A stretch of 64,000 bases of DNA, taken from NCBI GenBank assembly GCA_045657945.1, contig JAZOUB010000015.1, positions 1-64,000 of the forward strand, written 5' to 3'. The DNA comes from HGM04593 sp045657945. GTDB lineage: Bacteria; Bacteroidota; Bacteroidia; Bacteroidales; Bacteroidaceae. The notes beneath the pieces were generated by a model that saw only the letters and a program-made list of their open reading frames with translations, did not search any database and had not been told where the DNA came from. Position 1 is the first letter of the stretch. Each line of letters starts with the position of its first letter. The translations under genes were made by a program, and so were the position numbers. Shown here piece after piece: positions 6,986-14,267 of this stretch.

Positions 6986-9900
6986 TTACTTGTTGAATTT
7001 CTTCACACCATCCTGGATGTAAACCTGACCTGTAGGAGCGCCCTGTACGCGGCGGCCGCTGAGGTCGTAGATTGCGCCATTCTTTACATTACTGGCAGCA
7101 ACAGGAGCAATTGCTGTCACGGTTGTAAAGTCGATTTCAACAACATCGTCCTTCGCACATGGGATTGTTACAATGCCGTGCTCGTCAACTGTCACGCCAA
7201 CCTCAACACCGTTAACGGTAATCTTGGCCTTTGCAATCTCCATAGCACCTACCTTGCAACGAACCTTGAGTTCTGCACCTGCATTGCTTGTGATAGTTGC
7301 CTTCTGGCACTTGCCATCCAACCAATTGAAGTCAACGGTGAAGTTACCCATAGCCTTCATACCTGTTACAGCACCCTGCTTCTTCCAAACTGCAGGCATT
7401 GCAGGGAGGATGTTGACATAACCGTGTGCACTCTGCAAAAGCATCTCGGCCATACCTGAGCATACACCGAAGTTACCGTCAATCTGGAATGGAGCATGTG
7501 AGTCGAAGAGGTTGTAGTAGATACCACCCTGACCCTGGTCTGTTCCGTATGTTGTTGAGTGCTTCAAAGCGTTCTTGATGATGATGTGAGCGTGGTCACC
7601 GTCCTGTGCACGCGCCCAGAGGTTAACCTTCCAACCCATTGACCAACCTGTAGCGGCATCACCACGGTGCTTGAGGGCGTTCACAGCTGGTGTAAAGTAC
7701 TCGCTCTCGGGAGTAATCTGGTCCATTGGGAACAATGCCATCAAGTGTGAGATGTGACGGTGGCCTCTCTCACCTACTGAGTATGGAGAGTACTTCCACT
7801 CGCGGAGCAGGATGTCACCTGTCTTGACGCCGTTGAAAGGATTACCCCAAGCACCATCGTATGTCTCGGTGTGCAAGCCCTTGTCAGTCTTCTCAAGGTA
7901 GAGGGCAAGCTTATCAAGGTCAGCCTGTGAAAGACCAAGTTCGTCTGCACCAAGAATCTCGATTGCCTCGCTCAAGTTCTGGAAGAGGTAGCTGATCATC
8001 TGCTGTGCGTGAGCTGTACCGTCCTCCTTCTCGTTGCCGTGCTGCTCGGCACTGAACTCGTCGGGAGCAACATATGTGTCATCATATACTTTGCGATCCT
8101 TAATCAAACGGTGGAACCAGAACTCTGCGCAATCCCACATTACAGGGAATGCCTTCTTGAGGAACTCCTTGTCCTGTGTATAACGCCAGTGTGTCCACAA
8201 GTGGCTTGTGTACCATACATTGGCAACGAGGTAGTTGCTACCCCAAGTACTCATACTGTTGTAGAGTGAAGACTCTGTGAGTACGCTCCAGCCATAGCCA
8301 CCGTTATACTGCTGGCCTACCTTCTTCCAACCCTCGCTCTGTGCACCACGGATGATGAAGTTCACGAATGGTTTGTGGAGGTCACTGAGGTTAGTGATTT
8401 CTGTTGGCCAGTAGTTCATCTGGATATTGATGTTTGTGTGGATATCAGAGTTCCATGGAGAATCTGCACCACGGTCGTTCCAGATACCCTGGAGGGTGTT
8501 AGGAGCCGCGATAGGCTTGCGGTTTGAACTGATAGCCAAGTAACGGCCATAGTGGAAGTACAACTGCTCGAGGAACAGGTGGTCGTTCTTTGTGCTATTA
8601 GCGTTAGAGTTGTTTGGATAGTATGTATCAACCAATGTCTTTGTGTCAACTGTTGGAGTTGTAAGACCAAGGTCGAATGTCATGCGCTTTGTGATTGCTG
8701 TGAAATCGGCAATGTGAGCAGCCTCTACAGCTGCAAAGCCCTTTGCCTGTGCAGCCTCAATCTCACCCTTCACGCGCTCGTTGACCTGAGCAGCATCCTC
8801 TGTTGTGAAGTAGTTGTTGAGAACCTCCATATCGCCGTTGAAGTTTGTAGCGCCCTTGAGGTAGAATGTAACCTCGGTTGCGTTCTTCACTGTGATACCC
8901 TTGCCTGTAGCTGTTACTGTTGCACCCTCATCGGCAACGACATGCAAGCGTGCGGCATATTTGACAGCTGTCATTGCGCCAGTGAACTCGGCTGTACCGT
9001 CAGCATTGTATGTTACAGCACTTGCACCGATACCTGTACCCGGCTCGAGCATGAATGTGAGGTTGAGCTTATCCTCGCCCTCGCTCTTGTACTGACCTGC
9101 GATTACCTGGTCGGGAGCAGAAGCGAAGTACTTGCGCACCTGCTTTGTACCGTTTGCGTTCTTGAACTCAACGCCTGCGATACCCTCCTCAATGTCGAGG
9201 TAGCGTACATAGTCTGTCACACCCTCGTAAACAGAGTTGTCGTTGTTTGCGATGAACAATGAACCGAAGTTCATGAATGTGCGGTTACCGCTGCCTGCAC
9301 CAACAGTGTTTGCAGGACCGCTCCAGAGTGTCTTCTCGTTGAACTGGAGTTCCTCGGTGCGTACACCGCCGAATACCATACAGCCGAGCTCACCGTTACC
9401 GAGTGGCAATGCATACTCCATCCATGGGTAGCTTACGCCGGCAGCCTCAGCCGATGTTGTGTACCACAATGTGTTAGGATTCTTTGGTGAGTATGAAGCC
9501 ACACCCTCAATCTCGGAAATCTCGTGGATGTACTCATCGGGATAGTCGGCAACATCAGCCTCATCAAGGAAGAACTTGCTACCTGTATCACCAATTGCAC
9601 CTGTGCTGTTCCAAAGAGCCAAATAGCTGTTTCGGTCGTTCCAGTACTGGCTTGTAGTACCGCTCTGCTTGATATATGAAGGCTCGGTTGTGCTACCGAA
9701 GTTGAATGTACCGTCGAACTCAATTTTATATGAAGTTGTAGCGGGGTCAACCATCATTGCACGAGCATTGGCCTCTGTACCGGTCATACCGAGCACCTTT
9801 GAAAGACCTGTAGAGTAGTTATACACCTTGTATGCAGAACCGCTCTTCACAAAAGCCCACAGACCCTGATTGTCACGTGGAGTGTTCTTGTTAGAGAGCA

Positions 9901-10678
9901 TGAGGTTTGCACCACTGCGGTACTCGGGGTTCATACTTACGTAGCCGCCCTTGCCGTTCTGGATTGTATAGAACTTTGTATCGGCATCGAAGTAGCTTAC
10001 ATATACAACAGAGCCGTCAGCGTATGCAGTGGCAATCTTGCCCTCAACTGCATTTGCCTTGAGGTGGCTTCTCTTGAGCACGAAGTCAACAGAGAACTTT
10101 GCACCGTTCTTGTACTCTGTGCCATTGATTACAACACCTGCAGATGCATCGTCAGTACCAAGGACTGATACTGTGAATTCAGAAACAGGAGCAACGCCCT
10201 CTTCAATGATGTAGCAGTTACCGGGGTCGGTTGTTGTCCAACTGTTCACAACAATACCGGCATCCATCTGATTCTGCTCCTGAGAGTTCATACCGTTACC
10301 GCCGATAGTGAGCTTCCAGGGATAGTTGCCACCAACATTTGTAAAGCCAAGAGGTGAAGAAGCGGTTGCTGTGAAAGCACCGTTAGAGCCTACATACTTC
10401 TCGGCGCCTACACTGTAGAGATAGTAGTTCGAACCGTTCTTTTCGATACGGAACAACTGTGCCGGGTCGGCATTGTTTCTTGTCACTGTGCCGACTGCCT
10501 TACCTGTGCTACCACAGATTTCACCGGGCACCTTGTCACTGTACAACAAGAAAGCTCGTGCACTACGCAATGTGTAAACCTTGTCGTTACTCAATTGCGA
10601 GAGATCAGTTACTGTCTGCGCCTGTGTCGCAAAAGCCGAACACAAGAAAGAGACCAGCATGAATAAGATCTTTTTCAT
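6986..10678 (-). CDS. GH95-family glycoside hydrolase with long N-terminal extension and sorting tail
   Basis: A 1230-residue secreted enzyme; GH95 members are inverting alpha-L-fucosidases or alpha-L-galactosidases acting on host or plant glycans. Signal peptide MKKILFMLVSFLCSAFATQA. The GH95 N-terminal domain starts near residue 405 (LPLGNGELGCMVFGG, LQFNEKTLWSGP). The catalytic (alpha/alpha)6 region carries NINIQMNYWPTEI (about 748-760), APDEF, ISHLMALFP and HAPFQIDGNFG, with its Asp at about 1067; the Asn pair and this Asp correspond to catalytic residues known in AfcA-type enzymes. Residues 20-400 are extra compared with usual GH95 proteins and look like two beta-trefoil-type segments (YTLRSARAFLLYS; FYTIQNGKGGYVSM). 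The protein ends in a sorting-type tail (GAIYDLSGRRVQGAPTGQVY). It is a single gene with its own promoter and no SusC/SusD partner in the window. Confidence 0.92.
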   Translation of the reverse strand: MKKILFMLVSFLCSAFATQAQTVTDLSQLSNDKVYTLRSARAFLLYSDKVPGEICGSTGKAVGTVTRNNADPAQLFRIEKNGSNYYLYSVGAEKYVGSNGAFTATASSPLGFTNVGGNYPWKLTIGGNGMNSQEQNQMDAGIVVNSWTTTDPGNCYIIEEGVAPVSEFTVSVLGTDDASAGVVINGTEYKNGAKFSVDFVLKRSHLKANAVEGKIATAYADGSVVYVSYFDADTKFYTIQNGKGGYVSMNPEYRSGANLMLSNKNTPRDNQGLWAFVKSGSAYKVYNYSTGLSKVLGMTGTEANARAMMVDPATTSYKIEFDGTFNFGSTTEPSYIKQSGTTSQYWNDRNSYLALWNSTGAIGDTGSKFFLDEADVADYPDEYIHEISEIEGVASYSPKNPNTLWYTTSAEAAGVSYPWMEYALPLGNGELGCMVFGGVRTEELQFNEKTLWSGPANTVGAGSGNRTFMNFGSLFIANNDNSVYEGVTDYVRYLDIEEGIAGVEFKNANGTKQVRKYFASAPDQVIAGQYKSEGEDKLNLTFMLEPGTGIGASAVTYNADGTAEFTGAMTAVKYAARLHVVADEGATVTATGKGITVKNATEVTFYLKGATNFNGDMEVLNNYFTTEDAAQVNERVKGEIEAAQAKGFAAVEAAHIADFTAITKRMTFDLGLTTPTVDTKTLVDTYYPNNSNANSTKNDHLFLEQLYFHYGRYLAISSNRKPIAAPNTLQGIWNDRGADSPWNSDIHTNINIQMNYWPTEITNLSDLHKPFVNFIIRGAQSEGWKKVGQQYNGGYGWSVLTESSLYNSMSTWGSNYLVANVWYTSHLWTHWRYTQDKEFLKKAFPVMWDCAEFWFHRLIKDRKVYDDTYVAPDEFSAEQHGNEKEDGTAHAQQMISYLFQNLSEAIEILGADELGLSQADLDKLALYLEKTDKGLHTETYDGAWGNPFNGVKTGDILLREWKYSPYSVGERGHRHISHLMALFPMDQITPESEYFTPAVNALKHRGDAATGWSMGWKVNLWARAQDGDHAHIIIKNALKHSTTYGTDQGQGGIYYNLFDSHAPFQIDGNFGVCSGMAEMLLQSAHGYVNILPAMPAVWKKQGAVTGMKAMGNFTVDFNWLDGKCQKATITSNAGAELKVRCKVGAMEIAKAKITVNGVEVGVTVDEHGIVTIPCAKDDVVEIDFTTVTAIAPVAASNVKNGAIYDLSGRRVQGAPTGQVYIQDGVKKFNK

Positions 10679-10745
10679 AGAGTTTGTTTTAAATTGTTAG
10701 TATTAAGTTTTATCTATCTTCTCAAAAACAGGCACACTCTTTGGA

Positions 10746-10784
10746 GCATACCATTTCAACGAACAAAAATAAGGCATACCATTT
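10746..10784 (-). promoter_or_regulatory. Direct repeat GCATACCATTT around the GH95 -7 box
   Basis: GCATACCATTT occurs at 10746-10756 and 10774-10784, 28 bases apart, one copy on each side of the -7 box at 10764-10771. This placement suits a regulator binding site, but it is only two copies. Confidence 0.45.
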
Positions 10785-10795
10785 ACAAAAGCAAA
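10764..10795 (-). promoter_or_regulatory. Promoter of the GH95 gene
   Basis: Minus-strand -7 TATTTTTG (10764-10771) and -33 TTTG (10792-10795) with 20 bases between, a full Bacteroidales match. Predicted start near 10757, leader about 79 nt. Confidence 0.75.
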
Positions 10796-10829
10796 TATTT
10801 ATTTAGTTATTATAAATATATAGCAAAAA

Positions 10830-10855
10830 CAGGCTTATCCACGCGGACAAGCCTG
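10830..10855 (-). terminator. Terminator after the flavodiiron protein gene
   Basis: An 11-bp stem with one mismatch (CAGGCTTATCC / GGACAAGCCTG, loop ACGC), followed on the minus strand by GTTTTTG. It ends the proposed four-gene operon that starts at 16468. Confidence 0.75.
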
Positions 10856-10883
10856 CTCTATTTTAACATTTAACCATTAGTTC

Positions 10884-12041
10884 TCACGCAAGCAGCTCCG
10901 CCGCCAACTGCTCCATTGCCGGCAGGTCACTCTCCTTCATGCGCGAGCGGATTGTCACCATAGTATCGACGATTGCAATGTTCTTCATACCCTCGAGCAT
11001 CGAGCGCATCACACGCCCTGCAGTGGGTGCCCATGAGCCGTTCTCCACTATCGCCACCCTGCGGTTCTGGTAATTCTTCAGTTTCAGATGGTGCAGAAAA
11101 TCGTGCATCGGTGGGAAAACATCAGCATCGTATGAAGCCGCACACACCACCATGTGGCTGTAGCGGAAGGCATCCTCCACCGCCTCGGCCATGTCGCAGC
11201 GTGAGAGGTCAGTCACAACCACTTTTGGTGCTCCCTTTTCGCGCAGGATAGCGGCAAGACGATTGGCCGCAACAGCTGTTCCGCCATGGATTGAGGCGTA
11301 AGCGACAAGCACGCCCTCGTCCTCGGGTTCATACTTGCTCCAGATATCGTAAAGCCCGATGTAATGAGAGAGGTTTTCTGTAAGTACAGGACCGTGAAGC
11401 GGACAAATCATTGCAATATCGAGCGTCGCTGCCTTCTTGAGCAGCGCCTGCACCTGCGCGCCATATTTGCCACAGATATTGATGAAATAGCGGCGTGCCT
11501 CGCAGTCCCAAGAGCCTTCGTTGCACAAAGCACCGAACTTGCCGAACGCATCGGCTGCAAAGAGCACCTTCTCGCTCTGCTCGTATGAGACCATAACCTC
11601 GGGCCAGTGCACCATGGGAGCAACAAAAAACTGCAGCGTGTGGCTGCCGAGCGACAGGGTGTCGCCCTCCTTGACTGCAACTGTGCGGCCTTCAAATTCA
11701 ACTTTCTCGAAGAATTGCGGCATCATCTGCACAGCCTTTGCCGTTGCCACAACCTTTACCTGCGGATACTTTCCAAGCACCTCGTGGATGAGTGCCGCAT
11801 GGTCAGGTTCAAGGTGCTGCACGACAAGGTAGTCGGGGGTGCGACCGGCAAGTGCGGTCTCTACATTTGCCCACCACTCTGCACCCTTGCGTGCATCGAC
11901 AGTGTCCATGATTGCGACCTTTTCATCAAGAATCACATAGGAGTTGTAAGCCATTCCATCGGGCACTACATACTGGCTCTCGAAGAGGTCGATGTCAAGG
12001 TCATCGACTCCCACATATTTTATTGTCGGTGTTATTTCCAT
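10884..12041 (-). CDS. fprA: Flavodiiron protein (A-type flavoprotein, FprA-like)
   Basis: A 385-residue cytoplasmic enzyme that reduces O2 to water, and in some members NO to N2O, protecting anaerobes. The metallo-beta-lactamase-like diiron domain comes first, with the HLEPDHA motif and later VHWPEVMVSYE, FAADAFGKFG and CPLHGP providing iron ligands. A flavodoxin-like FMN domain follows from about residue 250 (VAYASIHGGTAVAA, ENGSWAPTAGR). The start at 12041 (MEITPTIKYVG) is preferred over an upstream in-frame alternative, as it matches usual family starts. It begins 19 bases after the stop of the GH123-like gene, so it is probably co-transcribed with it, which is unexpected for an oxygen-defence enzyme. 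A terminator follows. Confidence 0.9.
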   Translation of the reverse strand: MEITPTIKYVGVDDLDIDLFESQYVVPDGMAYNSYVILDEKVAIMDTVDARKGAEWWANVETALAGRTPDYLVVQHLEPDHAALIHEVLGKYPQVKVVATAKAVQMMPQFFEKVEFEGRTVAVKEGDTLSLGSHTLQFFVAPMVHWPEVMVSYEQSEKVLFAADAFGKFGALCNEGSWDCEARRYFINICGKYGAQVQALLKKAATLDIAMICPLHGPVLTENLSHYIGLYDIWSKYEPEDEGVLVAYASIHGGTAVAANRLAAILREKGAPKVVVTDLSRCDMAEAVEDAFRYSHMVVCAASYDADVFPPMHDFLHHLKLKNYQNRRVAIVENGSWAPTAGRVMRSMLEGMKNIAIVDTMVTIRSRMKESDLPAMEQLAAELLA

Positions 12042-12060
12042 TCTGTTATTGTTTTGATAA

Positions 12061-13716
12061 TTACATAGCATTCAACCCGTTGCGGAAGCCACCAACGATA
12101 GCCTCGCTGTCGGTTGATATTTTCTTTATATCGACACTGCGCAGCAGTTCCTCAAGCTCGGCAACACGCGCAGTGTTACCGGCAGCCTTTGCCTCGGCAA
12201 GCAGTATCTTGTATTTCTCGAACAACTGGATACCCAGCACAAGGCGCTCCCAACGGATTGAGCTGACACTGAACGGATAGATGACATAGGTGTCACCGGC
12301 AGGCCATGCTGTGAAGCGTGAATCCTCCTCGGGAGTTACAGTCCAGCTGTTATATGCCCAGCGCAGATAGCCGTCAAGGTCCTTTGCAAGTGCCTCAAGG
12401 GCAATAAACTCGGCATCGGCAGGATCCGAGAATGTGAACAGGTTAGGATACTCGGCACTGCAGCATGTGTAGTATGTCGAAACCTTACCCTGCGCGCGGC
12501 GTGTTGCCAAAAGTTCGGGAGTGTATGCTCCGTAGGCAAATATATCAAGACAGTAGTCATATATGTCGGCCTCAATCTCGGGGTGGTAGTTGCCAGCCAT
12601 CGAAATCTTCATTCCGGGGGCATACTCCTTGATGACCTTAATGGCCGCCTGCATCTGCTGCAGACTGCGCTCATCCATGGAGATGAATGTCTTGTCAAAC
12701 CATCCCTTCTCCTTCAAGTGAGCCGAGAAAGCACTGAGCATTCCGCCCCAGAACAGTGTATAGGCCTCCTCGCCCGGAGCACAGTTGATATACTTGTGCG
12801 AGTGGGTTGCCTGGTCATAGTAGCGGAAAGAGAGTTTCCATGGAATCATCGAGAAGCAGGTAATCTCCTTGTCAATGCCGCACGACATCATGAACTCGAC
12901 CCAGCGGTCGAAGATTGTGAAGTCGTACCACCAGGTGCCGTCGGCCTTCTTCACCCATGTGACCATGCTACCGAACGGGTCATAGGTCTGGCCGTCCCAT
13001 GGGCGGTCGATGAGTGTTGCAGTGATGGCCTTCTGGCCTGCCGAAGCAAGCTTTAGCATATAAGGACGCAGAACCTCAAAATGTTCATTGCTCCACAGCT
13101 CCACATTGTGCACGCGTGCAATGGCGTATGGATTCTGCCAAAGGTCGAGGTGGAATGTCCACTCCTTTGGAGCAGGCAGCGTGTGGTCGAGCACCTGGAC
13201 GGTATACTTATACTTTGTCTTCTTGCCGTTGCAAAGAAGCTCCACTGTACCCTTGTATGTACCGGCCTTTACATCCTGTGGTACCTGAACTGTCAGCCAA
13301 AGACCACGGCGTGCTGCAGCATCGAGCACTGTGGGGTTGGTGGCGGTGATGCGGTCGGCGACAGGCACTTCGCCATATGCATCGACATCGTGACGACCGC
13401 AGCCTGTAAAACGGTCTGTGAGGACAGGCTGCACAAAACCACCGATGACATTAGAAGCAGGGATAACACTCCTGCCGCACTTGAGGTCGCTGAACCCGTA
13501 CTCTACGGTTGACTCTTTTGCGCCGTTCTCTACAACAAGTTGCAGGTTCACGCGCTCGCCGCGCCATGCAACAGCATGGTTGACAGCGTTGTCACTGACA
13601 GATGTCTCACAGTCAACGGGATAACGCACATCAATGCTGCCCCAACGGGCCTTAACTTGAGCAACGACAGCAAGGCTCACCGTCATTGCCATAACAGCCA
13701 AAACAAGTTTTTTCAT
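12061..13716 (-). CDS. Secreted GH123/DUF4091-like glycoside hydrolase
   Basis: A 551-residue exported protein with signal peptide MKKLVLAVMAMTVSLAVVAQ. It has the layout of GH123 (beta-N-acetylgalactosaminidase) and DUF4091 proteins: an N-terminal beta-sandwich (about 25-180, ending DVKAGTYKGTVELLCNGK), a TIM-barrel-like middle and a C-terminal WNPDxx-type segment (YVIYPFSVSSIRWERLVLGIQ). The adjacent Asp348-Glu349 in FISMDERSL matches the Asp-Glu pair used in substrate-assisted catalysis in GH123. Sequence-level assignment to GH123 rather than another DUF4091 group is uncertain. The gene lies 23 bases after the calycin-like lipoprotein and 19 before the flavodiiron gene, as part of one transcription unit. 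Confidence 0.82.
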   Translation of the reverse strand: MKKLVLAVMAMTVSLAVVAQVKARWGSIDVRYPVDCETSVSDNAVNHAVAWRGERVNLQLVVENGAKESTVEYGFSDLKCGRSVIPASNVIGGFVQPVLTDRFTGCGRHDVDAYGEVPVADRITATNPTVLDAAARRGLWLTVQVPQDVKAGTYKGTVELLCNGKKTKYKYTVQVLDHTLPAPKEWTFHLDLWQNPYAIARVHNVELWSNEHFEVLRPYMLKLASAGQKAITATLIDRPWDGQTYDPFGSMVTWVKKADGTWWYDFTIFDRWVEFMMSCGIDKEITCFSMIPWKLSFRYYDQATHSHKYINCAPGEEAYTLFWGGMLSAFSAHLKEKGWFDKTFISMDERSLQQMQAAIKVIKEYAPGMKISMAGNYHPEIEADIYDYCLDIFAYGAYTPELLATRRAQGKVSTYYTCCSAEYPNLFTFSDPADAEFIALEALAKDLDGYLRWAYNSWTVTPEEDSRFTAWPAGDTYVIYPFSVSSIRWERLVLGIQLFEKYKILLAEAKAAGNTARVAELEELLRSVDIKKISTDSEAIVGGFRNGLNAM

Positions 13717-13739
13717 AACTATGGTATTTTTCTATTCTT

Positions 13740-14267
13740 TCAATTACCAATTCCCTTAAAACTGAACTCCTTACCGGCACGAGAGCCCTTCAAGTCATCG
13801 GCCATCTTGGCCTCAAGAACAAGTTCTCCTTCCTCCGCAGCGCCCCTGATGGTTGCAAAACGGTATTCGGGTTGCGGCTCTTTTTCACGGTTCATATAAG
13901 GGTCAATATCAACGGCCGAGAAGCTGAGTACACCACCAACCCTGCGGCTTGGCACGCTCTTCACGGTTATGTCAATGCGCAAAGGCATGGCCTTGGCAAA
14001 CTTCACATTGTCGAAGAATACATCGACTGTGCTGTCGGATGTCTCGGTCACGGAAATGCCTGCCCGTTCGGTATAATCGCCCACGGTGAGGTCGCCATAA
14101 TAGACACCGTCGCCGTCCTGGGGCAAGGTGGTGCTGTTGTCGACACAGGAGACCAGAGCGACCAACAGGAGCAACATAAAAGTGTATATTGCCCCCCTGC
14201 GCTTAGGGGAGCCGTTACGAAGTGACTGAGGGGTATGTCCCGAATTTATCTTTTTCATTGTCATCAT
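13740..14267 (-). CDS. Calycin-like lipoprotein with an in-frame inserted repeat near its start
   Basis: A 175-residue lipoprotein. The body (residues 45-175, GVYYGDLTVGDYTERAGISV ... FSFKGIGN) matches the calycin-like beta-barrel domain found in Bacteroidales lipoproteins. The lipobox LVSC puts the lipidated Cys at 41, unusually far in. The first residues (MMTMKKINSG) are separated from the hydrophobic segment (IYTFMLLLLVAL) by HTPQSLRNGSPKRRGA, encoded by sequence that looks like an intergenic repeat (14191-14240). The ATG overlaps the TGA of the TonB receptor gene (ATGA at 14264-14267), so translation is probably coupled. Whether the longer n-region still allows export is open. The lipoprotein may work with the receptor as a surface ligand-binding partner (inference). 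Confidence 0.8.
   Translation of the reverse strand: MMTMKKINSGHTPQSLRNGSPKRRGAIYTFMLLLLVALVSCVDNSTTLPQDGDGVYYGDLTVGDYTERAGISVTETSDSTVDVFFDNVKFAKAMPLRIDITVKSVPSRRVGGVLSFSAVDIDPYMNREKEPQPEYRFATIRGAAEEGELVLEAKMADDLKGSRAGKEFSFKGIGN
14191..14240 (-). repeat. Intergenic-type repeat inserted in a coding sequence
   Basis: Contains the elements CCCCTGCGCTTAGGGG (a small hairpin) and TTACGAAGTGACTGAGGGG. The combination resembles the AGGGGAGC-x-GT-x-ACGAAGTGACTGAGGGGT element often seen between genes in gut Bacteroidales (from memory). Here it is read through in frame between codons 10 and 27 of the calycin-like lipoprotein. Confidence 0.55.

Noticed and set aside
8552..9262. 236-codon open frame on the plus strand inside the GH95 gene
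   Set aside because: It is antisense to a well-supported enzyme; its product is Cys/Leu-rich without any domain, and it has no promoter or start context.
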